Both the position numbers and the translations under genes were made by a program. A stretch of 64,000 nt of DNA from Methylibium sp965279545. GTDB lineage: Bacteria; Pseudomonadota; Gammaproteobacteria; Burkholderiales; Burkholderiaceae_C. The stretch lies in NCBI RefSeq assembly GCF_965279545.1, contig NZ_OZ257250.1, positions 3,596,001 through 3,660,000 on the forward strand, written 5' to 3'. This document shows positions 1 through 8,000 of this stretch, piece after piece; position 1 is the stretch's first letter, and the number at the start of each line of letters is the position of its first letter. The notes beneath the pieces were generated by a model, which saw only the letters and a list, made by a program, of their open reading frames with translations, had not been told where the DNA came from and made no database searches.

Positions 1-432
1 AGCAAGTTCGACCTCGCCTACATCCAGCTCGACGGCAACATCGGCTGCCTCGTCAATGGCGCGGGCCTGGCGATGGCGACCATGGACACCATCAAGCTGT
101 TCGGCGGCGAGCCGGCGAACTTCCTCGATGTCGGCGGTGGCGCCACCGCCGAGAAGGTGACCGAGGCCTTCAAGATCATGCTGAAGAACCCCGAGGTGAA
201 GGCCATCCTGGTCAACATCTTCGGCGGCATCATGCGCTGCGACACCATCGCCGAAGGCGTGATCACGGCCTGCAAGGCGGTCAACCTGAGCGTGCCGCTG
301 GTGGTGCGGATGAAGGGCACCAACGAGCAGATCGGCAAGAAGATGCTGGCCGACAGCGGCCTGCCCATCATCGCCGCCGACACCATGGCCGAGGCCGCGA
401 CGGCCGTGGTCGCCGCCATCAAGAAGCAGTGA
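1..432 (+). CDS. sucC: Succinyl-CoA ligase (ADP-forming) beta subunit, C-terminal part
   Basis: Open from the first base to a TGA at 430-432, so the 5' part lies outside the window; 143 residues remain of a family of roughly 390. The visible part is the C-terminal CoA-ligase domain, with the glycine-rich LDVGGGATAEKV and NIFGGIMRCDTIAEG stretches typical of SucC. The enzyme interconverts succinyl-CoA and succinate with ATP/ADP in the cytoplasmic TCA cycle, together with SucD. sucD starts 19 bp downstream on the same strand, the usual sucCD operon. Assignment is secure from sequence plus context. Confidence 0.96.
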   Translation, partial: SKFDLAYIQLDGNIGCLVNGAGLAMATMDTIKLFGGEPANFLDVGGGATAEKVTEAFKIMLKNPEVKAILVNIFGGIMRCDTIAEGVITACKAVNLSVPLVVRMKGTNEQIGKKMLADSGLPIIAADTMAEAATAVVAAIKKQ

Positions 433-451
433 GCCGAGGAAGAACCGCATC

Positions 452-1345
452 ATGAGCATCCTGATCAACAAGGACACCAAGGTCATCACGCAGGGCATCA
501 CCGGCAAGACGGGCCAGTTCCACACGCGCGGCTGCCGCGACTACGCGAACGGCAAGAACTGCTTCGTCGCCGGCGTGAACCCGAAGAAGGCCGGCGAGGA
601 TTTCGAAGGCATTCCGATCTTCGCCAGCGTCAAGGACGCGGCGAAGAACACCGGCGCCACCGTCAGCGTGATCTACGTGCCGCCGGCCGGTGCCGCTGCG
701 GCCATCTGGGAAGCGGTCGAGGCCGACCTCGACCTGGTGATCGCGATCACCGAGGGCATTCCGGTCAGGGACATGCTCGAGGTGCGCAACAAGATGAAGG
801 CCAAGGAGGCCGCCGGCGGCAAGCAGACGCTGCTGCTCGGCCCCAACTGCCCGGGTTTGATCACGCCGGACGAGATCAAGATCGGCATCATGCCGGGCCA
901 CATCCACAAGAAGGGTCGCATCGGCGTGGTCAGCCGCTCTGGCACGCTGACCTATGAAGCGGTCGCCCAGCTCACCGAGCTGGGTCTCGGCCAGTCGAGC
1001 GCGGTCGGCATCGGCGGCGACCCGATCAACGGCCTGAAGCACATCGACATCATGAAGGCCTTCAACGACGATCCGGACACCGACGCGGTGATCATGATCG
1101 GCGAGATCGGCGGCCCCGACGAGGCCGAAGCGGCCCGCTGGTGCAAGGCCCACATGAAGAAGCCCATCGTCGGCTTCATCGCCGGCGTCACCGCCCCTGC
1201 GGGCAAGCGCATGGGCCATGCCGGCGCGCTGATCTCGGGCGGTGCCGACACCGCCGACGCCAAGCTCGCGATCATGGAGGAGTGCGGCTTCACCGTGACG
1301 CGCAACCCCTCGGAAATGGGCAAGCTGCTCAAGGCGCTGCTTTGA
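452..1345 (+). CDS. sucD: Succinyl-CoA ligase alpha subunit
   Basis: 297 residues, full length for SucD. The N-terminal CoA-binding fold shows QGITGKTGQFHTR; the ligase part has GVVSRSGTLTYEAV; the active-site histidine that becomes phosphorylated is His256 in KRMGHAGAL. The ATG at 452 follows the sucC stop by 19 bp and has a purine-rich GAGGAAGAA about 10 bp upstream. With SucC it forms the TCA-cycle enzyme. A stem-loop followed by a T-rich run lies about 100 bp past the stop and could end the sucCD transcript. Confidence 0.97.
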   Translation: MSILINKDTKVITQGITGKTGQFHTRGCRDYANGKNCFVAGVNPKKAGEDFEGIPIFASVKDAAKNTGATVSVIYVPPAGAAAAIWEAVEADLDLVIAITEGIPVRDMLEVRNKMKAKEAAGGKQTLLLGPNCPGLITPDEIKIGIMPGHIHKKGRIGVVSRSGTLTYEAVAQLTELGLGQSSAVGIGGDPINGLKHIDIMKAFNDDPDTDAVIMIGEIGGPDEAEAARWCKAHMKKPIVGFIAGVTAPAGKRMGHAGALISGGADTADAKLAIMEECGFTVTRNPSEMGKLLKALL

Positions 1346-1391
1346 CGCAAGGCATCGGCGCGGTATCCGCGCCGATGCGTAGTATCACGAA

Positions 1392-1470
1392 GCTTGCAGG
1401 GAGATGACGGCGCGACACTAGCATCAGTGCTCACTACCGCCGGATACGGGGGCCTCGGCCCCCTTTTCTT
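1392..1470 (+). promoter_or_regulatory. Structured leader upstream of the first TerC gene (candidate element)
   Basis: Between sucD and the first TerC gene two nested pairings can be drawn, CGGCG (1408-1412) with CGCCG (1438-1442) and CACT (1416-1419) with AGTG (1426-1429). An intrinsic terminator follows directly. Many TerC-family genes are preceded by a manganese-responsive yybP-ykoY riboswitch, and a structured leader ending in a terminator 33 nt before the ATG would suit that role. I do not see the canonical yybP-ykoY core, so this could equally be sucCD trailer sequence. Confidence 0.25.
1448..1470 (+). terminator. Intrinsic terminator
   Basis: Perfect 6-bp stem GGGGGC (1448-1453) and GCCCCC (1458-1463) with a 4-nt loop, followed by TTTTCTTT. 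It could end the sucCD transcript or act as an attenuator for the downstream TerC gene. Confidence 0.8.
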
Positions 1471-1502
1471 TGCCGCCGCTCCACGCCCCGAGGATCGTGA
1501 TC

Positions 1503-2198
1503 ATGGACTTTCTCACCGCCGCGTTCTGGATCGCGCTGCTCAAGATCGTGTGGGTCAACATCCTGCTGTCCGGTGACAACGCCGTGGTGATCGCGCTCGC
1601 GGCCCGCAAACTGCCGCCGAGACAGCAGAAGCTCTCGATCCTCGGTGGCAGCGCCGCTGCGATCGTGCTGCGGGTCTTGCTGACGCTGTTTGCGGTCCGG
1701 CTGCTGCAGTTCCCCTATCTGAAGCTCATCGGCTCGCTGCTGCTGCTGTGGATCGGCGTGCAGTTGATGGTCGACGAGGGCGACGAGGGCCATGTCGAGG
1801 CCGGCGACTCGCTGTGGAAGGCGATCCGCACCATCCTGGTGGCCGATCTGGTCATGAGCCTGGACAACGTGATCGCGGTGGCCGCCGCCGCCAACAGCGC
1901 CCCTGACGACATGCGCACGCTGCTGCTGGTGCTCGGCCTGGGTCTGTCGATCCCGCTGATCATCTTCGGCAGCACCCTGCTGCTCAAGCTCATGGAGCGC
2001 TTCCCGCTCATCATCACGGCAGGGGCGGCGCTGCTGGGCTTCGTGGCCGGCGAAATGGCCACGACCGACCCGGCGATTCACGACTGGTTCGAGGCCCACA
2101 TGCACGGGCTCGACTACGCCGTCAGCATCAGCTGTGCGGTCGCCGTGGTCGCGGCGGGCCTGGCGTTGTCCAAGCAAAAGCCGGCCAGCGCCATTTGA
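1503..2198 (+). CDS. TerC family integral membrane protein (copy 1)
   Basis: 231 residues of mostly hydrophobic sequence with about seven likely membrane segments. The two acidic TerC signatures are present: SGDNAVVIALA near the N-terminus and SLDNVIAVAA in the second half, which in this family are thought to handle metal ions such as Mn2+ during membrane insertion or export. The ATG at 1503 is chosen because GAGGA (1490-1494) is well placed and because an upstream in-frame TTG at 1470 falls in the terminator. A second TerC gene follows 41 bp downstream. The substrate cannot be told from sequence. Confidence 0.9.
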   Translation: MDFLTAAFWIALLKIVWVNILLSGDNAVVIALAARKLPPRQQKLSILGGSAAAIVLRVLLTLFAVRLLQFPYLKLIGSLLLLWIGVQLMVDEGDEGHVEAGDSLWKAIRTILVADLVMSLDNVIAVAAAANSAPDDMRTLLLVLGLGLSIPLIIFGSTLLLKLMERFPLIITAGAALLGFVAGEMATTDPAIHDWFEAHMHGLDYAVSISCAVAVVAAGLALSKQKPASAI

Positions 2199-2239
2199 GC
2201 CATCTGAATTCGCAACCCTCAACGTCGAAGTCCTGAGCC

Positions 2240-2947
2240 ATGGAGCAGTTTCTGACCGCCGAATTCTGGATCGCCGTCGGGCAGATCATCATGATCGACA
2301 TCGTGCTCGGCGGCGACAACGCCGTCGTCATTGCGCTGGCGTGCCGCAAGCTGCCCGATGCGCAGCGCACGAAGGGCATCCTGTGGGGCACGGCGGGCGC
2401 GATCGTGCTGCGCATCGTGCTGATCTTCTTCGCGCTGACCTTGCTGGCGATTCCCTATCTCAAGCTCGTCGGGGCCGCGCTGCTGGTGTGGATCGGCGTG
2501 AAGCTGCTGATGCCGGACGAAGACGGCGGACACGCCCATATCGAAGGCAGCGACAAGCTGTGGGCGGCCGTCAAGACGGTGATCGTGGCCGATCTGGTGA
2601 TGAGCGTGGACAACGTGATCGCGATCGCCGGCGCGGCCGAGGCCGCCGGCGGCGACAACGAGATGCCGCTCGTGATCTTCGGCCTGCTCGTCAGCATCCC
2701 GATCATCGTCTGGGGCAGCCAGCTGGTGCTGAAGATGATGGATCGCTTTCCCGTGATCATCACCATCGGCGCCATGCTGCTGGGTTGGATTGCCGGCACG
2801 ATGGCGCTCGGTGACCCGGCGGTGCAAGGCCTGATCGCGCAGACCGATGCGATGAAATACACCTGCGGGATCGCAGGCGCACTGGTGGTGCTCGCACTCG
2901 GCAAGTGGGCCGCGGCGCGCTCACGCGACAGCGAGTCCGCCACCTGA
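2240..2947 (+). CDS. TerC family integral membrane protein (copy 2)
   Basis: 235 residues, the same architecture as the preceding gene: LGGDNAVVIALA and SVDNVIAIAG acidic motifs between hydrophobic helices. The two proteins are clearly related but diverged, so this is an old tandem duplication rather than a recent repeat. An acidic and His-containing loop (DEDGGHAH, around residue 95) may be a metal-binding feature specific to this copy; that reading is inference. It is probably cotranscribed with copy 1 because only 41 bp separate them. Confidence 0.9.
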   Translation: MEQFLTAEFWIAVGQIIMIDIVLGGDNAVVIALACRKLPDAQRTKGILWGTAGAIVLRIVLIFFALTLLAIPYLKLVGAALLVWIGVKLLMPDEDGGHAHIEGSDKLWAAVKTVIVADLVMSVDNVIAIAGAAEAAGGDNEMPLVIFGLLVSIPIIVWGSQLVLKMMDRFPVIITIGAMLLGWIAGTMALGDPAVQGLIAQTDAMKYTCGIAGALVVLALGKWAAARSRDSESAT

Positions 2948-3003
2948 CATCCCGGGGCGGCGTCTCGGCCACGGCGTCGACGGTGCCATGCTACCGTTTC
3001 GCC

Positions 3004-4221
3004 ATGAGCCTTCCTCCTGACCGTGTTCTGTCGGCACCACGGCGCTGGGTCTGTCTCGGCACCTGGATGGGCGTGGCCGTGTCGTCGGCGTCGGCCGCCA
3101 CCGACGTCGCGGCCACCGACTCCATTGGCCTGTGGATCGGCCTCGGGCTGGCCTTGTTCGCGGGGCTGGTCTGGTGGCGTCGGCGCGCCGCATCCCCACC
3201 GTCGATCCGGCGCCGCCGCACCGACCGCGCACCGGGCTCCGGTTTCCTCAGCACGCAGCTCGACTCGGTGCAGGACACCGTGCTCGACCCGCGTACCCTG
3301 GAGCCGCAGCGCCGCATCGGCTCCTACCTGATCGAACGCGACATCGGCCGCGGTGCGATGGGTGCCGTGCTGCTGTGCCGCGACGAGCGCACCGGCGAGG
3401 TGGTGGCGCTCAAGACCATGGCGCTCGGCCGCGAATTCCACGGCGAAGCCCTCACCGAGGCCCGCGAGCGCTTCTTCCGCGAGGCCGAGATGGCCGGCCG
3501 GTTGCAACACCCCGACATCGTGGTCGTGCGCGAGGCCGGCGAACAGGACGGCACGGCCTACATCGCGATGGAGCTGCTGAGCGGGTCCGACCTCAGCGAA
3601 TTCACCCAGCCCACGCGGCTGCTGCCGGTGCCGGCGGTGCTGGGCATCGTCGCGCGCGTGGCGAAGGCCCTGGCCTACGCCCACCGGCAAGGCGTGACGC
3701 ACCGCGACATCAAGCCGGCCAACATCATGGTCGAGTTGAAGAGCGGCATGGTCAAGGTCACCGATTTCGGCATCGCCCGCATCATCGACTCGACCCAGAC
3801 GCGCACCGGTCTCGTGCTCGGCACGCCGTCGTTCATGTCGCCGGAGCAGATGGCCGGTGCGCGCGTCGACGGCCGCAGCGACCTGTACGCGCTCGGCGTC
3901 ACGCTGTTCCAGCTGCTGACCGGCGCGCTGCCTCACAGCCCGGATTCGATGGCCGAGCTGATCCGCTCGATCGCCAACGACGTGGCCCCCGACGTGCGCA
4001 CCCTGCGCCCCGAACTGCCGGCTGCGCTGGCCGACATCGTGGCCCTCGCGCTCGAGAAACGCCCCGAGGTCCGCTACGCCGACGGCGAAGCGCTGGCCGC
4101 CGACCTGCATGCCGTGCTCGTGCAGCTCCGGGCCCCGACGAACGCCGCTGCCGGCCCGGCCGCCGAGGCCGCAGCCCCGGCGACGGCTCCCGCCGCGCCG
4201 GAAGCCGGGCACAATCCCTAG
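3004..4221 (+). CDS. Membrane-anchored serine/threonine protein kinase
   Basis: 405 residues from the ATG at 3004. A hydrophobic N-terminal stretch (about 15-31) is followed by a membrane helix (about 41-58) ending in WWRRR, which by the positive-inside rule puts the rest in the cytoplasm. The Hanks-type kinase domain runs from about 106: glycine loop DIGRGAMGAVLL, VALK lysine near residue 137, catalytic HRDIKPANIM, DFGIAR and SPEQ. The C-terminal tail is Ala/Pro-rich. All catalytic residues are present. A PP2C phosphatase and an FHA protein follow, so it likely works in a phosphorylation/readout module. Targets are unknown. Confidence 0.93.
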   Translation: MSLPPDRVLSAPRRWVCLGTWMGVAVSSASAATDVAATDSIGLWIGLGLALFAGLVWWRRRAASPPSIRRRRTDRAPGSGFLSTQLDSVQDTVLDPRTLEPQRRIGSYLIERDIGRGAMGAVLLCRDERTGEVVALKTMALGREFHGEALTEARERFFREAEMAGRLQHPDIVVVREAGEQDGTAYIAMELLSGSDLSEFTQPTRLLPVPAVLGIVARVAKALAYAHRQGVTHRDIKPANIMVELKSGMVKVTDFGIARIIDSTQTRTGLVLGTPSFMSPEQMAGARVDGRSDLYALGVTLFQLLTGALPHSPDSMAELIRSIANDVAPDVRTLRPELPAALADIVALALEKRPEVRYADGEALAADLHAVLVQLRAPTNAAAGPAAEAAAPATAPAAPEAGHNP

Positions 4222-4256
4222 TGTTCGCGCGCACTGGCGCGCTCAGTCGCTTTCCG

Positions 4257-5066
4257 ATGCCAACGCTCCCGACCCCCTCTGCCCTGCGTTTCGAGTTCGT
4301 CAGTGCCACGGACACCGGCCGATCGCGCAACAACAACGAAGACTCGGTGGTCGTCGACGAGGTGGCCGCGTTGGCCGTGCTGGCCGACGGCATGGGCGGC
4401 TACAACGCCGGCGAAGTGGCCAGCAGCATGCTCACCAGCTTCATCAAGGCCGAGCTCGGCCGCTGGCTCAGCGAAGCCAGCGCCCAGGCCACCGACACCG
4501 ACGTGCGGCGCGCGATGGACATCTGCGTTGACAACGCCAACCGCGCGATCTTCAACGCCGCCAACTCCAACCCGCAGTACGCCGGCATGGGCACGACGCT
4601 GGTGGTCGCGGTGCTGCGCGATTCGCGGCTGCTGCTCGGGCACATCGGCGACTCGCGGGGCTACCGCTGGCGTGACGGCGAACTGTCGCAGATCACGCGC
4701 GACCATTCCTTGCTCCAGGAGCAGCTCGACGCCGGGCTCATCACGCCCGAGCAGGCCGCCGCATCCAACAACAAGAACCTGGTGACCCGGGCGGTGGGCG
4801 TCGAAGACACCGTGCTGCTCGAGACCCACTTGCACCAGAGCCAGCCGGGCGACTGGATCCTGCTGTGCTCCGACGGCCTGTCGGACATGATCGACGACGA
4901 GCAGATCGCTGCCGTGTTGCGTCAGCACGACTCTTTGCCGCAGGCCTCGCAGGCGCTGGTGCAGGCTGCCAACGATGCTGGCGGACGGGATAACATCTCG
5001 GTCATTCTGGTGCGCGCCTCGGGTGCTGTGCCGGTGTCGCGGGCCTGGTGGCCGTTCCGCCGCTGA
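4257..5066 (+). CDS. PP2C-family serine/threonine phosphatase
   Basis: 269 residues from the ATG at 4257, chosen over a far upstream in-frame start because the PP2C fold begins at once. Metal-binding and catalytic motifs are complete: NNNEDS (Glu28/Asp29), LADGMGG (Asp44), MGTTLV, HIGDSRGYR, CSDGLSD (Asp206) and GGRDNIS (Asp245). It is soluble. It should remove phosphate from the kinase or its targets and lies 35 bp after the kinase stop. Pairing of a Hanks kinase, a PP2C phosphatase and an FHA protein is a known signalling unit in proteobacteria, sometimes tied to type VI secretion, but no secretion genes are visible here. Confidence 0.93.
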   Translation: MPTLPTPSALRFEFVSATDTGRSRNNNEDSVVVDEVAALAVLADGMGGYNAGEVASSMLTSFIKAELGRWLSEASAQATDTDVRRAMDICVDNANRAIFNAANSNPQYAGMGTTLVVAVLRDSRLLLGHIGDSRGYRWRDGELSQITRDHSLLQEQLDAGLITPEQAAASNNKNLVTRAVGVEDTVLLETHLHQSQPGDWILLCSDGLSDMIDDEQIAAVLRQHDSLPQASQALVQAANDAGGRDNISVILVRASGAVPVSRAWWPFRR

Positions 5067-5150
5067 AGCGGCGCCCAGACACGCGGTCGAGCAGGCGCGC
5101 AGCAGGTCGTCGGTTCCACCACATCAGAAGTCAGACGCACGGGGTCACGC

Positions 5151-5816
5151 ATGGGCAAGTTGGTCGTATCGCTGGACGGAGTCGTCATCAAGGAGGTCCA
5201 GCTCACCAAGGACAAGACGACGCTCGGTCGCCGCCCGTACAACGACATCGTGATCGACAACCTCGCCGTCAGCGGCGAGCACGCCGTGCTGCAGATGGTG
5301 GGCCAGGACGTCTTCATCGAAGACCTCAACAGCACCAACGGCACCTACATCAACGGCAAGGCCGTCAAGAAGCAGCTGCTGCAGCACAACGACACCGTCG
5401 AGATCGGCAAGTACAAGATCAAGTACCTGAGCGTTGAAAGCTCGGACTACGAGAAGACCATGATCCTCAAGCCGGGGGCCGCCGCGGCTGCCGCACCGAG
5501 CTTCCAGCACACCGCGCCGCTGAGCAACTCCAATTTCGCGACGCTCACCGGCACGAGTTCGGCATCGATCAAGGTGCTCAACGGCGCGGCCGTTGGCCGC
5601 GAGGTGGCGCTGACCAAGGTGGTCACCACCGTCGGCAAGCCCGGCGTGCAGGTTGCATCGATCACCAAGCGCCCCGGCGGCTACGTGTTCGCCCACGTCG
5701 AGGGCGGCAGCCGCCCCACGGTCAACGGCAGCGAGGTCGGCGGCGACCCGGTGCATCTGAAGAACGGCGACGTGATCGAACTCGCGGGCACGCAGATGCA
5801 GTTCGTGCAGAACTGA
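5151..5816 (+). CDS. FHA domain protein
   Basis: 221 residues. The N-terminal FHA domain carries the phosphothreonine-binding signature: LGRRPYNDI (Gly26-Arg27), SGEH (Ser41, His44) and LNSTNGTYING. After a linker, residues about 130-221 look like a second, degenerate FHA fold (TTVGKPGVQVA, PTVNG, LKNGDVIELAG) without the SxxH pair. It probably reads phosphothreonine on the kinase or its substrates. It lies 84 bp after the phosphatase and completes the kinase-phosphatase-FHA cassette. Confidence 0.9.
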   Translation: MGKLVVSLDGVVIKEVQLTKDKTTLGRRPYNDIVIDNLAVSGEHAVLQMVGQDVFIEDLNSTNGTYINGKAVKKQLLQHNDTVEIGKYKIKYLSVESSDYEKTMILKPGAAAAAAPSFQHTAPLSNSNFATLTGTSSASIKVLNGAAVGREVALTKVVTTVGKPGVQVASITKRPGGYVFAHVEGGSRPTVNGSEVGGDPVHLKNGDVIELAGTQMQFVQN

Positions 5817-6012
5817 ACGCCTGCCTGCTCGGCCACGGGCATTAGTGCCGCGGCGCAGCACATTTTCAGCACTGCACCACGCGCAAGCTGCCACGCCGTG
5901 AGGCATCGCACGGCCTGGAGCTTGCCCGCTCCCCGCTGCGGCGGCACCATCGAGCGGTGACGTTTTTCGTGCTTCAGGGCGCCGCCGCTTCCGCGTCGAC
6001 GGTGCCATCGCC

Positions 6013-6816
6013 ATGAGCCGGTGCCCCGTGCGCCTGCAGGTGCTCGGCTGCTCCGGCTCCATCGCGTCGGGGAGCCGCACCACCGCCTTCCTGCTCGACG
6101 ACAACGTGCTCATCGACGCCGGCACCGGCGTGGGCGACCTCGCGCTCGACGCGATGGCCGGCATCGACGACATCCTCGTCTCGCACTCTCACCTCGACCA
6201 CGTGCTCGCCATCCCGCTGCTGGCCGACAGCGTGATGAAGCTGCGGCTCACCCAGCCCGAGCGTGGCCCGATCCGCGTGCACGGCCTGCCCGAAACCTTG
6301 GCGGCGCTGCGCGCCCACCTCTTCAACGGCCAGATCTGGCCCGACTTCACCAGCATCCCGAGCGCCGCTTACCCGATCCTGCGGCTGCAACCCTTTGCCA
6401 TCGGCGACACCCTCCTGTTCGGCCGAGGCGCCGCGCAGCGGCGCATCGAGGTGCTGCCCGCGTCGCACACCGTGCCGGCCTGCGGCTTCGCAGTCGACAG
6501 CGACGAAGGCTGGTGGGTCTACAGCGGCGACACCGGCCCCAACCCGGCGCTGTGGGCCGCGCTGAAAGGCCGGCGCATCGCCCACCTCATCATCGAGACC
6601 GCCTTCGGCGACGACGAGCGCTGGCTCGCCGACCTGAGCGGCCACCTCGCGCCCAGCAGCCTGGCCGCCGAGCTGGCCCAGCTCGACGGCAGCGTGCCGG
6701 TGCACATCACCCACCCCAAGCCCGGTGAAGTGGCAGCCGTGGTGGCGCAGATCCGCGCCATCGACACGGCGCACCGGGTGGAGCCGCTGGTGAAGGGGCT
6801 GGTGTTCGAGCTGTAG
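6013..6816 (+). CDS. Metallo-beta-lactamase-fold hydrolase (class II cyclic-nucleotide phosphodiesterase-like)
   Basis: 267 residues. The metal-binding signature SHSHLDH gives His58, His60, Asp62 and His63; further probable ligands sit in HTVPACGF, YSGDTGP and HITHPKPGE. The spacing and the C-terminal HITHPKPGE resemble class II 3',5'-cyclic nucleotide phosphodiesterases, so cAMP/cGMP hydrolysis is possible, but the substrate is not determined by sequence alone. The last 373 bp of this gene are repeated at 7549-7921 on the far side of a toxin-antitoxin pair. This copy is complete and should be functional. Confidence 0.85.
   Translation: MSRCPVRLQVLGCSGSIASGSRTTAFLLDDNVLIDAGTGVGDLALDAMAGIDDILVSHSHLDHVLAIPLLADSVMKLRLTQPERGPIRVHGLPETLAALRAHLFNGQIWPDFTSIPSAAYPILRLQPFAIGDTLLFGRGAAQRRIEVLPASHTVPACGFAVDSDEGWWVYSGDTGPNPALWAALKGRRIAHLIIETAFGDDERWLADLSGHLAPSSLAAELAQLDGSVPVHITHPKPGEVAAVVAQIRAIDTAHRVEPLVKGLVFEL
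6444..6816 (+). repeat. Long direct repeat, copy 1
   Basis: 373 bp covering the 3' part of the metallo-hydrolase gene. It matches 7549-7921 base for base apart from a handful of substitutions and no indels, and both copies end exactly at the TAG stop. The two copies flank a 732-bp block holding the toxin-antitoxin pair. Confidence 0.95.
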
Positions 6817-6853
6817 GCGCGGACGCTGCGCGACGCGCGTCAGTGGTCCGCCG

Positions 6854-7240
6854 TCAGACCCGGATCACCGTGTCGCTGTAGTGCGCCACGGTCTCGTCGT
6901 GCGTGATCAGGCGCAGCGGCTCGCACAGCGCCTGCGCCACCAGCAGGCGGTCGAACGGGTCGGCGTGCAGTGCCGGCAGCGTTTCGGTGGCGGCGGCATG
7001 AGCCGGCGTGATCGACAGCAAGGTGTAGCCGGCCGCCTGGCAATACTGCAATGCCGCCGCACCGGAGATCGGCATGTCGCCGCGCCCCAGAGCGTGCTTG
7101 ATCGACACCTCCCAGATGCTGACCGCGCTGACCCACACCTCGTTGTCCGGGTCCGCGATCAGTTTGCGGGCGCGCTGCGGCAGGCGCCGGTCGTCGGCCA
7201 GCGCCCACAGCAGCACGTGGGTGTCGAGCAGCAGGCGCAT
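6854..7240 (-). CDS. vapC: PIN-domain toxin, VapC family
   Basis: 128 residues. PIN nuclease features are visible: MRLLLDTHVLLW with Asp6, the central acidic VSAVSIWEVSIK and the C-terminal DPFDRLLVAQA. VapC toxins are ribonucleases held inactive by their antitoxin. The gene starts 3 bp after the stop of a Phd-type antitoxin gene on the same strand, the expected order antitoxin then toxin. No frameshift or missing acidic residue is seen, so the toxin looks intact. The pair is bracketed by the 373-bp direct repeats. Confidence 0.88.
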   Translation of the reverse strand: MRLLLDTHVLLWALADDRRLPQRARKLIADPDNEVWVSAVSIWEVSIKHALGRGDMPISGAAALQYCQAAGYTLLSITPAHAAATETLPALHADPFDRLLVAQALCEPLRLITHDETVAHYSDTVIRV

Positions 7241-7243
7241 CCG

Positions 7244-7492
7244 TCAGCGCACCACGCCGTGGAAAAGCGCCGCGGCCTCGGCGGCCGATGCATCGATGCT
7301 GTCGGGCACCACGAAACGGCCGCGCGCCACACCCAGCCGAACCCCGGCGCCGCCACCCGGCCGCACCGGCACCAGCCGCGCGGCCGGGCGCCCGTGCCGG
7401 GCGATGGTGATCTCGAGTTCCTGCCCCGAGGCCACCTGCTCGACCAGCTTCGACAGCGTGTTCTTTGCTTCCAACATGTTGACGGTCGTCAT
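7244..7492 (-). CDS. Antitoxin, Phd/YefM family
   Basis: 82 residues. The N-terminal MTTVNMLEAKNTLSKLVEQV is the DNA-binding Phd/YefM-type fold, and ITIARHGRPAARLVPV matches the end of that domain. The C-terminal 30 residues should wrap the toxin. Antitoxins of this kind repress their own operon; an AT-rich stretch at about 7511-7526 just upstream (reading leftward) could hold the promoter. It is translationally coupled to the PIN toxin downstream. Confidence 0.88.
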   Translation of the reverse strand: MTTVNMLEAKNTLSKLVEQVASGQELEITIARHGRPAARLVPVRPGGGAGVRLGVARGRFVVPDSIDASAAEAAALFHGVVR

Positions 7493-7548
7493 GGTGGCTC
7501 CGGTGGGGCGAAAATATAGGCCATTCTAGCCAGACTTGTCGCTCGGCA

Positions 7549-7921
7549 CATCGAGGTGCTGCCCGCGTCGCACACCGTGCCGGCCTGCGGCTTTGCAGTC
7601 GACAGCGACGAAGGCTGGTGGGTCTACAGCGGCGACATTGGCCCCAACCCAGCGCTGTGGGCCGCGCTGAAAGGCCGGCGCATCGCCCACCTCATCATCG
7701 AGACCGCCTTCGGCGACGACGAGCGCTGGCTCGCCGACCTGAGCGGCCACCTCGCGCCCAGCAGCCTGGCCGCCGAGCTGGCCCAGCTCGACGGCAGCGT
7801 GCCGGTGCACATCACCCACCCCAAGCCCGGCGAAGTGGCGGCCGTGGTGGCGCAGATCCGCGCCATCGACACGGCGCACCGGGTGGAGCCGCTGGTGAAG
7901 GGGCTGGTGTTCCAGCTGTAG
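7549..7921 (+). pseudogene. Truncated duplicate of the metallo-hydrolase gene (3' part only)
   Basis: A second copy of 6444-6816, in frame to a TAG at 7919-7921 and encoding the last 123 or so residues. It lacks the start, the SHSHLDH metal site and the first half of the fold, so it cannot be an active enzyme. Differences from the parent include Thr-to-Ile in SGDTGP (here SGDIGP) and Glu-to-Gln just before the stop. It forms the distal direct repeat around the toxin-antitoxin pair. Confidence 0.93.
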
Positions 7922-8000
7922 CATCGCGCACTGCAAGGCGCAATGCATCTTTGCTGAACCAGGGCTCTCTGTCGAAGCCATTTCAAAGCGGGCGACCTTC

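Noticed and set aside
2977..6011. The sequence GCGTCGACGGTGCCAT occurs before both the kinase (about 2977) and the metallo-hydrolase (about 5995)
   Set aside because: Only 16 bp shared, with no symmetry or promoter-like context; probably chance in GC-rich DNA, though a genome search could revisit it.
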